Assembly: GCA_045628945.1 (NCBI GenBank)
Contig: JAZQQG010000032.1
Coordinates: forward strand, 1-31,245
DNA from: RGIG4034 sp045628945
GTDB lineage: Bacteria > Bacillota > Clostridia > Lachnospirales > Lachnospiraceae
Direction: 5' to 3'
DNA: 31,245 bases
Below, piece after piece: positions 1 through 7,500 of this stretch. The first letter of the stretch is position 1, and the number at the start of each line of letters is the position of its first letter. Below the pieces are notes generated by a model. It ran no database searches. It was not told where the DNA came from and was given only the letters and a program-made list of their open reading frames with translations. Both the position numbers and the translations under genes were made by a program.

Positions 1-243
1 ATTTTTATGGCGTTGTTGCTGTGTTACGAAAATTATCGAAACATGTTTATATATATAATAGGAAGAAAGTCGGGGTTCAAATAGGGGTTCAGCGTTAATT
101 TGTATCAACAACTAAAGACTAAGGAAGCTGTATGGGCATCCAGGACGTGATACATAGTATTATAATATGAAGGAATTTGCTAAGTGAACACCCCTGCCAA
201 TAAGGGTGTGCACCTTTTAACTTGTATCAAAGTGACCTATCAG
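1..243. other. Non-coding segment ending at a gene-truncation junction; possible mobile-element end
   Basis: No convincing protein is encoded here. The segment abuts the broken helicase gene: recognisable helicase homology starts abruptly at about position 244. It contains short repeats of a kind seen near transposon ends: TTGTATCAA at 100-108 and 222-230, GGGGTTCA at 72-79 and 84-91, and a small inverted repeat (ACACCC-type arms at 188-193 and 204-209). The stretch GTGCACC...TTGTATCAAAGTGACC at 208-236 resembles the repeated termini I associate with IS21-family elements, but this is from memory and no transposase is in the window. The other end of any element would lie upstream of base 1. 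Confidence 0.35.
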
Positions 244-1380
244 GGGGATGATGACCAGTCCATCTATGGGTTTCGCGGGGCGAATCCTTATGTGATGCAG
301 CAGTTTCTTAAGGATTACCCGGACACGCACTATATAAAGTTGAATCAGAATTATCGTTCGAAAGAGAGGATTCTTAAGGTTTCGGCTAATTTGATCGGCC
401 ATAACCGTAACCGCTTAATGAAAACGCTTCGCAGTGGTCGAACGGATTCAGTGGGCGGAGAGGTGCTTGCATACGAATATTCCAATTCCATTCTGATGCT
501 TAAGGAACTTAAGAATCGTATCCAGCGTAAAAGAGAACTTGGAGAGCGGGAAATTGCGGTCTTGGTTCGAACCAACCTCCATGGCGCAATGGTTGCCAAT
601 TTTTTACGAAATAATGGAATTCCAATAAAGAGTATGGGCGGGATGTCGGTATTTCATAAGCACCCCGTCATAATGGATTTGCTTGCGTATTTTCAGTTGA
701 GCAATCGGATGCGCGGAAGAAGGGATTGGCTACGAATTCTGAACCATCCCAACCGTTATCTATCCAGAAAATGTTTGGAAAACGGAGACCGAATGGAGGA
801 TATTTTGCATTATTACCGGAAGGACCCGAAAGCCTACCGGGAGGTGTTGCGCCTTCAGAAGGTATTGAAGTATATGGCACAGGTTCCTCCGAAGGAAGCA
901 ATCGAGATTCTTATGAAAATGGGAGAGTATAGGCGTTATATCCGGGAGGAGACGCGAGGGAATTCCCTTCTTCAGAATGAGTATGAAGAAGTATTGGAGT
1001 TTGCACTTTTTCTGGCATCGCGGTGTAAAACTCAGAAAGAATTCGAGGAACTGCTTGAAATTTGTGATCCGGCGTTATCGGAATCGGAAGGACCAAAAGA
1101 GGATGCTGTGGTTGTCGGCACCTATCACGGGGCCAAAGGGTTGGAGTATCGGACGGTAGAGCTTCCTTTTTTACAGGAAGGAATCGTCCCCCACCGCAAA
1201 TCATCGGATCCGGAGGAGGAGAGGCGGCTATTCTATGTTGCCGTTACCCGCGCGAAAGATTCCTGTATCCTTTCGTATATCTGCGAGAACACAAAAAAAG
1301 AGAAAGCTTCAAAAAATCAAATGAAACCTTCTCCGTTTCTTGCGGAACTTGGAATTGTGCAGTCCGGCTACACAGATTGA
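184..1380 (+). pseudogene. UvrD/PcrA-type superfamily 1 DNA helicase, 5'-truncated remnant
   Basis: This is the C-terminal half of an SF1A helicase. Visible motifs are GDDDQSIYGFRGA (motif III, residues 21-33), LNQNYRS (motif IV), GTYHGAKGLEY (motif V) and EEERRLFYVAVTRAKD (motif VI, with its arginine). The Walker A, Q-motif and Walker B regions are absent; an intact family member is about 600-750 residues, against 398 here. The first 20 codons from the GTG at 184 do not look like helicase sequence and are probably read from invading or rearranged DNA, so the true 5' boundary of homology is about 244. Without the P-loop it cannot hydrolyse ATP. The remaining frame is unbroken, which suggests recent truncation. 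The gene converges on the DUF1292 gene only 12 bases downstream. A functional paralogue elsewhere is likely. Confidence 0.85.
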
Positions 1381-1392
1381 AAAGAATAACGA

Positions 1393-1701
1393 TTACTGAT
1401 CCTCAAAATCCAGGTCGTCCAGATACTCCTCAAAAGCATCTTCCACCATTTCGTATTCCTCATCGCTGTCAATATACTCCAGCTCGGGCTCCTCATTGGG
1501 ATCGTCCGGATTCTCGGAATAGCGATAGAACCATACGTCGCCTTCTTCACAATAGGGATTTTTCTCGGGACATAAAACGATATAATCTTTTTCCTCAACG
1601 GTAAGGATCGTGACAATTTTACAAGTCACCTTGCCTTCGTCTAAGAAAATATCAACGGTCATATCTTCATCTTTTTCAATATTGTCATTCTGCTCTGCCA
1701 T
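1393..1701 (-). CDS. DUF1292 family protein (YrzB-like)
   Basis: This is a small, very acidic 102-residue protein of the DUF1292 family, widespread in Firmicutes and of unknown function. The core beta-rich part (roughly residues 15-60, including the run VTILTVEEKDYIVLCP) is followed by a strongly acidic C-terminal tail rich in Asp and Glu. The ATG at 1701 is preceded by AAGGAG about 10 bases upstream (CTCCTT on the plus strand near 1713), which fixes the start. A good promoter lies upstream on the same strand. In many Firmicutes this family sits in the yrrL/yrzB neighbourhood; that context is not seen here. Confidence 0.85.
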   Translation of the reverse strand: MAEQNDNIEKDEDMTVDIFLDEGKVTCKIVTILTVEEKDYIVLCPEKNPYCEEGDVWFYRYSENPDDPNEEPELEYIDSDEEYEMVEDAFEEYLDDLDFEDQ

Positions 1702-1739
1702 GTTTTGAATACTCCTTGTGCGTTACTTCGATTAACCTA

Positions 1740-1768
1740 ATCATATCGAATTGTTAGAATCGTTGCAA
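1740..1768 (-). promoter_or_regulatory. Sigma-A-type promoter for the DUF1292 gene
   Basis: Read on the minus strand, TTGCAA (1763-1768) and TATGAT (1740-1745) are separated by exactly 17 bases. Transcription would begin near 1733, leaving a leader of about 30 bases containing AAGGAG. It lies in the divergent region shared with the GlgX-like gene. Confidence 0.7.
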
Positions 1769-1806
1769 TAAGATTTTCACGAAGAAATGTATAATTTTTG
1801 TACAAT
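1763..1806 (+). promoter_or_regulatory. Candidate promoter region for the GlgX-like gene
   Basis: There is a perfect TATAAT at 1790-1795, but the nearest -35-like TTGCAA (1763-1768, shared with the divergent promoter) is 21 bases away, which is too long. A second option is TACAAT at 1801-1806 with TTCACG 19 bases upstream. Either would start transcription downstream of 1787, arguing against a start codon there. Confidence 0.3.
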
Positions 1807-1855
1807 TATGAGGGGAGGTGTGGTATCATATAATGGATTATGGAGAGGTATGTCT

Positions 1856-3688
1856 ATGCAGGCTAAGATTCTTGCTACAACTTCATCGTTAGTCCCTCGC
1901 GGTGTCACCCGGATTCCCGGCGGAATTCGTGTGGTTAGTGCATTGAAGTGTCGTAATCAATGCGGAATCGTACTCTATGAAGGAGAGGAGTCGGTTCGGA
2001 TTCCTTTTACCGTAGAGAATCGAATCGGCAATCTTTATGCAGTCGATATCGAACTGACGCAGGTAGATTACGCAAAGCTTTCGTATTCGTTCTATGCGGA
2101 TGAGGAGTGGGTTCCCGATGTCTACGCAAAGGGGCTGTATCAGGCACCGAAGTGGGGAGAACCCGGTGTGCGGAATCGGTATGTGTTGGGCTCGGAGGAT
2201 GTAACTAAGATTCTTAAGGAGGACCGTTGTCCCGGGATTCTCTATGAGGACAGCGTTTTTTACGGGGTTCATGTTCGGTCTTTCACAATGGATGAGCATT
2301 CCGGCGTACGTAAGAAGGGGACCTTTGCAGGCTTGGCAGAGAAGATTCCTTATCTGAAGAATCTGGGCATTACGGCGGTGGAACTGATGCCGGCCTATGA
2401 ATTTGATGAAGTAATCCGATACAACACCAATGTCTCCATGAAGACCATGATGTATCAGGATACTACCTCCGATACGATTAAATTAAACATGTGGGGATAT
2501 GATGAGGCACTTTATTTTTGCCCGAAATCCTCTTTTGCCTATGGACCGGATCCGGCGGTTGAGTTTGCCGAGATGGTTCGAGCTTTTCATCAGGCCGGAA
2601 TGGAAGTGATTCTTCAGTTCTATTTCCCGGACAAGACGAACCAGAATTATATTCTGGATGTATTGCGTTATTGGGTTATGACCTATCATATTGACGGAAT
2701 TCACCTGAAGGGAAATGATCTTCCTCTTCGTCAGATTACGGAGGAGGAGCTGTTCTCCAAGACGAAGCTACTCTATTACGGATTCTCCACCGATGCGCTT
2801 TATGGAATAGGCGCGATGCCGGATTATCGCAATTTGGCTTCCTTTACGGATCGATATATGGAGAGAATGCGTTGCTTTTTAAAGGGCGACAATGACTCGG
2901 TTCGGGATGCGTTTGAACTGTGCAAAGAGAATTCGATTCAGCAGGCAAGGGTAAATTACCTTACGAATTATGATACGTTCTCCCTATACGATACGTTTTC
3001 TTATGACAAGAAACATAACGACGAAAACGGGGAGAACAATACCGACGGGCGTGATTATAATTACAGCTGGAACTGCGGAGAAGAGGGCGAGACCCGTAAA
3101 AAAGCTGTCCTGACGCTTCGCAAGAAGATGTGTAAGAATGCGATGTTGTTGCTTCTGTCCTCCCAGGGTACGCCGTTTTTACGCATGGGGGATGAGTTCC
3201 TTAATACGAACCTTGGAAATAACAATCCGTACTGCCAGGACAATGCTTATTCCTATTTGAACTGGTCCCTGAAACGCAAAAATGCGGAGTTTTTCTCGTT
3301 TACCAAGGAGATGATTGCGTATCGAAAAACACACGGTCATCTGCATTATAAACGTCCCTACACGCTGGTGGATTCCTTAGGCACCATGCTTCCCGATCTT
3401 TCGATTCATTCGGATGAAGCCTGGCGCGGAAAACTGAATAACTATGATCATACTCTTGGACTACTGTTTTGCGGCGACTATGTTCACGAAAAGGAACATC
3501 TCTATCTTGCCATGAATACCTATTGGCAGGAGCAGTCCCTGGCACTTCCCAAGATTAAAGGAAAAGAATGGAAGATTACTCTTTTCACGGATAAGGAGGC
3601 TTCCTTGGCAGAAAACGCAGTAGAGCTTCCCGCAAGGAGCATGTGTCTTCTTGAGACCGTAACGCTTAAGGAGGAACCAAAGCGATGA
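1856..3688 (+). CDS. GlgX/isoamylase-like GH13 protein, predicted catalytically inactive
   Basis: About 610 residues with GlgX-like architecture: an N-terminal CBM48-like beta domain (about 10-105), a GH13 barrel (about 125-520) and a C-terminal beta domain. Family hallmarks survive, for example SYDKKHNDENGENN followed by DGRDYNYSWNCGEEG (about 380-410), yet the catalytic set is gone. The region I Asp-Val-Val-x-Asn-His is replaced by QFYFPD from Q254. Region II GFRFD reads GIHLK, with K285 where the nucleophile Asp belongs. No Glu is found in the region III equivalent (LLYYGFSTD). The region IV His is Tyr372, while Asp373 remains. The segment between regions I and II is also shortened. The start at 1856 is chosen because GGAGAGG lies 7 bases upstream; the ATG at 1850 is too close. 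The stop overlaps the next start (ATGA). Its role is unknown; glycan binding or regulation is an inference. Confidence 0.85.
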   Translation: MQAKILATTSSLVPRGVTRIPGGIRVVSALKCRNQCGIVLYEGEESVRIPFTVENRIGNLYAVDIELTQVDYAKLSYSFYADEEWVPDVYAKGLYQAPKWGEPGVRNRYVLGSEDVTKILKEDRCPGILYEDSVFYGVHVRSFTMDEHSGVRKKGTFAGLAEKIPYLKNLGITAVELMPAYEFDEVIRYNTNVSMKTMMYQDTTSDTIKLNMWGYDEALYFCPKSSFAYGPDPAVEFAEMVRAFHQAGMEVILQFYFPDKTNQNYILDVLRYWVMTYHIDGIHLKGNDLPLRQITEEELFSKTKLLYYGFSTDALYGIGAMPDYRNLASFTDRYMERMRCFLKGDNDSVRDAFELCKENSIQQARVNYLTNYDTFSLYDTFSYDKKHNDENGENNTDGRDYNYSWNCGEEGETRKKAVLTLRKKMCKNAMLLLLSSQGTPFLRMGDEFLNTNLGNNNPYCQDNAYSYLNWSLKRKNAEFFSFTKEMIAYRKTHGHLHYKRPYTLVDSLGTMLPDLSIHSDEAWRGKLNNYDHTLGLLFCGDYVHEKEHLYLAMNTYWQEQSLALPKIKGKEWKITLFTDKEASLAENAVELPARSMCLLETVTLKEEPKR

Positions 3689-4230
3689 ATAAGGTGACCG
3701 CTCATCTGAAAACCATTTGTGAACATAAGCGACTGGTTGCCATCGGATGCTTTCGACTTGGCTTATATGCGCAAGGAATTCTGCATGATCTGAGTAAGTT
3801 CAGCCCGGAAGAATTCCTGGCCGGTGTGCGATTCTACCAGGGACATCGAAGTCCGAACAATGCACAGCGTGAGCAGTACGGATATTCGGAAGCCTGGGTT
3901 CACCACAAAGGACGAAATAAGCATCATTACGAATACTGGACGGACTACAATCCCAACACGAATTCCGAACAGGCCATTGTTCCTGTGCGGATGCCTCTTC
4001 GATATGTTGCGGAGATGTTTGTGGATCGTGTCAGTGCCAGTAAGGTATATAACGGAGCAAACTATAAGGATTCCGATCCTCTTGCCTATTATCGGAAAGG
4101 GAAGGCGGCAGGACTGATGCATCCGGAGACGGCGAAACTTTTAGAAAAGCTTCTGGTTATGTTGGCAAATGAAGGAGAAGATGCGACGTATGAATATATT
4201 CGTACGAAGCTTCTGAAATCCAAAAGATAA
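3685..4230 (+). CDS. DUF5662 family protein
   Basis: This 181-residue soluble protein matches what I know as DUF5662, of unknown function. It is rich in His, Asp and Glu clusters that could bind metal: HDLSKFSPEEF (about residues 33-43), HHKGRNKHHYEYW (about 73-85) and AEMFVDRVSASK (about 110-121). The pattern is reminiscent of HD-domain-like helical metal sites, but that is inference. Its ATG overlaps the stop of the GlgX-like gene by four bases, so the two are probably translationally coupled. GGAGG lies just upstream inside the preceding coding sequence (near 3670). I see no signal peptide or membrane segment. Confidence 0.75.
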   Translation: MNKVTAHLKTICEHKRLVAIGCFRLGLYAQGILHDLSKFSPEEFLAGVRFYQGHRSPNNAQREQYGYSEAWVHHKGRNKHHYEYWTDYNPNTNSEQAIVPVRMPLRYVAEMFVDRVSASKVYNGANYKDSDPLAYYRKGKAAGLMHPETAKLLEKLLVMLANEGEDATYEYIRTKLLKSKR

Positions 4231-4239
4231 AAAGATTAC

Positions 4240-4275
4240 GGAGGAAGAGTGAGTAATCACTCAATAAAACAATGA
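4240..4275 (+). promoter_or_regulatory. trpS leader: displaced ribosome binding site, hairpin and overlapping mini-ORF
   Basis: GGAGG at 4240-4244 is about 27 bases from the trpS ATG (4272), too far for direct use. Between them lies a perfect inverted repeat, GAGTGA (4247-4252) and TCACTC (4257-4262), with a GTAA loop. If folded, it would bring the GGAGGA to within about 9 bases of the ATG. Alternatively, a GTG at 4249 opens an 8-codon frame (MSNHSIKQ) whose TGA overlaps the trpS ATG as ATGA, allowing translational coupling. The mini-ORF has no Trp codon, so it is not a classic attenuator peptide. Confidence 0.45.
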
Positions 4276-5276
4276 TCGACGACAAGAAAATATTATTTAG
4301 CGGTATGCAGGCAACCGGAACCCTGACATTGGGAAATTACCTGGGAGCATTGAAGAACTGGGTAACCTTAAGCGAGGAATATGAATGCTTCTATTCCGTA
4401 GTGGATCTTCATTCCATTACCGTTCGCCAGGATCCTGCGGAGCTTCGCAAGCGAGCAAGAAATCTGCTGACACTTTATATTGCCGCAGGCTTAGACCCCA
4501 AGAAAAACTGCATTTATTATCAGTCCCATGTATCCGGACATGCAGAACTTTCCTGGATTTTAAATTGCTTTACCTATATGGGTGAGCTGAATCGAATGAC
4601 CCAGTTTAAGGACAAGTCACAGAAGCATGCGGATAATATTAATGCCGGCCTCTTTACCTATCCGGTTCTGATGGCTGCGGATATTCTTTTGTACCAGGCA
4701 GATGTGGTTCCTGTCGGTAAGGATCAGCTCCAGCACTTAGAGATTACCCGTGATATTGCGCAGCGTTTCAACGCAATCTATGGGGATGTCTTCACGATTC
4801 CGGAGCCTTATATCGGGAAGAGCGGTGCCAAGATTATGAGTCTTCAGGATCCGCTTAAGAAAATGAGTAAGTCGGATGAGAATCCCAATGCCAGCATCTA
4901 TCTGATGGATGATCCGGATACCATCGTACGTAAGTTTAAGCGTGCGGTTACCGATTCCCTCGGTCAGATTTGCTACAACGACGAACAGCCCGGTATTCAT
5001 AATCTGATTGATATCTATTGTGCTTGTACGGGCAAGACTCCCGATGAGGTGGAAAAGGAGTTTGACGGTAAGGGCTACGGTGATTTCAAACTGGCGGTCG
5101 GTGAGACGGTTGCCAATACGTTAAAGCCGGTTCAGGATCGTTTCTATGACCTTCAGAAGGATAAGGAATATATTGATTCCATCATTAAGGAGAATGCGGA
5201 AAAGGCAAACTACTATGCACAGAAGACCCTTCGTAAGGTGCAGAAGAAGGTTGGTTTCCCGGAGAAGATTCGATAA
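4272..5276 (+). CDS. trpS: Tryptophanyl-tRNA synthetase
   Basis: This is a class Ic aminoacyl-tRNA synthetase of 334 residues that charges tRNA-Trp with tryptophan using ATP in the cytosol. The HIGH-type region reads TGTLTLGNYLGA (residues 15-26; the first His of the usual LHLGN is Thr here), and the KMSKS loop is intact (KKMSKSDEN, about 196-204). The length is normal for bacterial TrpRS. The segment GKDQLQHLEITRDIAQRFN is the typical ATP/tryptophan-site helix region. The start is unusual because its Shine-Dalgarno is separated by a hairpin or mini-ORF (see leader entry). The lactonase gene follows 11 bases later, suggesting one transcript. Confidence 0.96.
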   Translation: MIDDKKILFSGMQATGTLTLGNYLGALKNWVTLSEEYECFYSVVDLHSITVRQDPAELRKRARNLLTLYIAAGLDPKKNCIYYQSHVSGHAELSWILNCFTYMGELNRMTQFKDKSQKHADNINAGLFTYPVLMAADILLYQADVVPVGKDQLQHLEITRDIAQRFNAIYGDVFTIPEPYIGKSGAKIMSLQDPLKKMSKSDENPNASIYLMDDPDTIVRKFKRAVTDSLGQICYNDEQPGIHNLIDIYCACTGKTPDEVEKEFDGKGYGDFKLAVGETVANTLKPVQDRFYDLQKDKEYIDSIIKENAEKANYYAQKTLRKVQKKVGFPEKIR

Positions 5277-5287
5277 AGGAGGCATGT

Positions 5288-6343
5288 ATGGCTAACGAGG
5301 GTAAATATGTCGCATATGTTTCGACATACACGCAGAAGGACAAATACGGAATTCATATTTTTGATGTCGATATGAAGAATGGATATCTGACACTTAAGGA
5401 CCGGGTTCAACTTACGAATTCCTCCTATGTGACCATCAGTCACAGCCGCAAATATCTGTATGCGATTACAGACTTTGGCGTTCGTGCCTATAAGATTTTG
5501 GAGGACGGACTCTTAGAGGAGATGAATCAGGCTTCCATCAACGGAATGAGAGGCTGTTATCTTTCCACGGATTACACCGATCGCTTCCTTTTTGTCGCAG
5601 GATACCATGACGGCAAGATTACCGCCCTTCGCCTGAATGAGGACGGTTCGGTGGGAGAGATTGTGGACGAGGTTTATCAGCGCGGATTGGGAACCGTAGC
5701 GGAACGAAATCTGCAGCCTCATGTGACCTGTGTCAAAATGACTCGTGACAATAAGTATCTGCTGGCGGCCGATCTGGGAATGGATCATACGAATGTTTAT
5801 ATGCTGAATCCCGATTCCGGCAAGCTGAAAATGGTAGATGTGATTCGCTCCGATATCAATTCTTCTCCGCGAAGAGTAAAGATTACTCCCGATGGAAAGC
5901 ATGTCTATATCGTTCATGAATCGAAGAGCTGTATTGATGTTTATACCTATGAAGAGGTGGCTTCCGGCAATCCGGAATTTGAGCGAATTCAGACGATTTC
6001 CACAACGAATTCCTACCATGCCGGCGGTTCCAATGCCAGCGCACTGAACTTTTCCACGGACTACAAATATCTGGTATCCTCGAATTTCGGCGATAACAGT
6101 GTCATCGTTCTTGAGGTAAAAAAGGACGGTACCCTGGAGAAGCATATGTGTTTGCCCATTAGCGGCGAATATCCAAAAGATGCCGCGATGTTCCCCGATA
6201 ACAAGCATTTGGTCAGCTTGAATCATGAGTCGGATACCATGACCTTCTTCACGGTAGATATGAAGAAGAATACCATGGTAATGCACGGTAAGGAGATTAA
6301 GATCGAGCGACCGAATTGTATTATTTTCCATAAGCTTGGATAG
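5288..6343 (+). CDS. Beta-propeller lactonase family protein (6-phosphogluconolactonase-like)
   Basis: This 351-residue protein has the repeat pattern of the YbhE/Pgl-type seven-bladed propeller. The repeats include VTCVKMTRDNKYLLAADLG (about 138-156), PRRVKITPDGKHVYIVHES (about 196-214), ASALNFSTDYKYLVSSNFG (about 250-268) and YPKDAAMFPDNKHLVSLNH (about 295-313). Characterised members hydrolyse 6-phosphogluconolactone in the oxidative pentose phosphate pathway, but many homologues act on unknown lactones. No other pentose phosphate gene is nearby, so the substrate is unassigned. There is no signal peptide, so it is probably cytosolic. AAAGGAGG at 5275-5282 places the start at the ATG at 5288; an earlier out-of-frame ATG at 5284 is rejected. 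Confidence 0.85.
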   Translation: MANEGKYVAYVSTYTQKDKYGIHIFDVDMKNGYLTLKDRVQLTNSSYVTISHSRKYLYAITDFGVRAYKILEDGLLEEMNQASINGMRGCYLSTDYTDRFLFVAGYHDGKITALRLNEDGSVGEIVDEVYQRGLGTVAERNLQPHVTCVKMTRDNKYLLAADLGMDHTNVYMLNPDSGKLKMVDVIRSDINSSPRRVKITPDGKHVYIVHESKSCIDVYTYEEVASGNPEFERIQTISTTNSYHAGGSNASALNFSTDYKYLVSSNFGDNSVIVLEVKKDGTLEKHMCLPISGEYPKDAAMFPDNKHLVSLNHESDTMTFFTVDMKKNTMVMHGKEIKIERPNCIIFHKLG

Positions 6344-6351
6344 GATAGAAA

Positions 6352-7473
6352 ATGAAACGTTATGACAGAATCTTGAGGAGGCTCACCTGGTTCGGTAAGA
6401 AAAACTTCATAACAAGGTGTCTTGCCATGATCCTTTTGGTTCCGCTGGTACTCTGTCATCGACTGCTGCATGGATTGACACACAATCTGCGACGGGAGGC
6501 TCTTGCACTCTGTGCACTTCTTTGTGTTCTTTTCAGCGTAAGCTTTGAGTATTATGCCGAGGAGAACCCGGAAGATTCCGTAACAATCTATAATGTTGTG
6601 GAGGACCCGGAGGAGGAGCTTGGTGAGATTGATCCGGAAGATCTGATCAGTTTAGATCCGGAGGGAATCTATGATACCGATTCTTTCCTGTATCTTGATG
6701 ATGAGGAGGTCGAGACCGCAACCATCGGAGATTTGGAATTCGAGGGTTACGGAGATGCTTCCGAGGAGACGGATGACGAAACGGATGAGTATTTCGGTAT
6801 CGGAGACGAAGGCGATACTCCGGATGTGAATCCTGAGGACGTAGCGGCACTGGATGTAACGAAGATTGATGAAAGTGCCTATGCCGATTACATTTTTGAT
6901 TCGGAGGATTGGCGTTATATTCTCGTTAACAAGGAACACCCCATTCCGCAGGATTACGTGGTACCGCTGGGGAATATTACGAAGACCATGCAGATCGATG
7001 AGCGTGTGATTGACGATCTTTTGGCGATGATGCAGGGCGCAAAAAATGATGGCGTTACGTTGTTAATCTGTTCCCCGTATCGTTCCTATGAGAAGCAGGT
7101 TCGCATTTTCAATCGCAAGGTCAACAAATATCTTGGCCGAGGCTATTCGTATTTTGAGGCCTACAAGATTACCAGCCTTACGGTTACCATTCCGGGTACG
7201 AGTGAACACACCCTGGGAATGTCTTTGGATATTTTCTGCCCCTCTCATAAGAAATTGAATTATGCGTTTGCAAATACCGCGGCCGGCAAATGGCTTGCAT
7301 CGAATTCTTATAAATACGGTTTCATTCTTCGTTATCCGAAGGGAAAGACCGATATTACCGGTATTGATTATGAACCCTGGCATTTCCGCTATGTAGGGGT
7401 CGAAGCAGCAACGCTGATTACAAAGGAAGGCATTTGCCTTGAGGAATTTGTGAATCAGTATCTGAATTATTAG
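6352..7473 (+). CDS. Membrane-anchored D-alanyl-D-alanine carboxypeptidase, VanY/M15 type
   Basis: This 373-residue protein carries a C-terminal VanY (peptidase M15B) domain (about 195-373). SPYRSYEKQ (241-249), PGTSEHTLGMSLD (281-293) and EPWHFRYVG (341-349) supply the expected zinc ligands His286, Asp293 and His344, and the catalytic Glu341. The predicted reaction is removal of the terminal D-Ala from peptidoglycan stem peptides. The N-terminus is basic with two hydrophobic stretches (about 22-36 and 48-64), followed by a roughly 115-residue low-complexity acidic linker (about 70-187) that probably spaces the catalytic domain from the membrane. Only 8 bases separate it from the lactonase stop and the ribosome binding site is weak (AGGAT), so translation may depend on the upstream gene. 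It could supply tetrapeptide donors to the L,D-transpeptidase at 12487. Confidence 0.9.
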   Translation: MKRYDRILRRLTWFGKKNFITRCLAMILLVPLVLCHRLLHGLTHNLRREALALCALLCVLFSVSFEYYAEENPEDSVTIYNVVEDPEEELGEIDPEDLISLDPEGIYDTDSFLYLDDEEVETATIGDLEFEGYGDASEETDDETDEYFGIGDEGDTPDVNPEDVAALDVTKIDESAYADYIFDSEDWRYILVNKEHPIPQDYVVPLGNITKTMQIDERVIDDLLAMMQGAKNDGVTLLICSPYRSYEKQVRIFNRKVNKYLGRGYSYFEAYKITSLTVTIPGTSEHTLGMSLDIFCPSHKKLNYAFANTAAGKWLASNSYKYGFILRYPKGKTDITGIDYEPWHFRYVGVEAATLITKEGICLEEFVNQYLNY

Positions 7474-7500
7474 TGATGCAAAAAGGAACATGGTGATAAC

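Noticed and set aside
1787..1855. N-terminal extension of the GlgX-like protein from the ATG at 1787
   Set aside because: It lies over the likely promoter boxes, has no upstream ribosome binding site and adds residues unlike the family; GGAGAGG supports the ATG at 1856.
4240..4275. Tryptophan attenuator or T-box ahead of trpS
   Set aside because: The mini-ORF has no Trp codons, there is no T-box consensus (TGGNACCGCG-like), no room for the specifier stem, and no terminator hairpin with a T-run.
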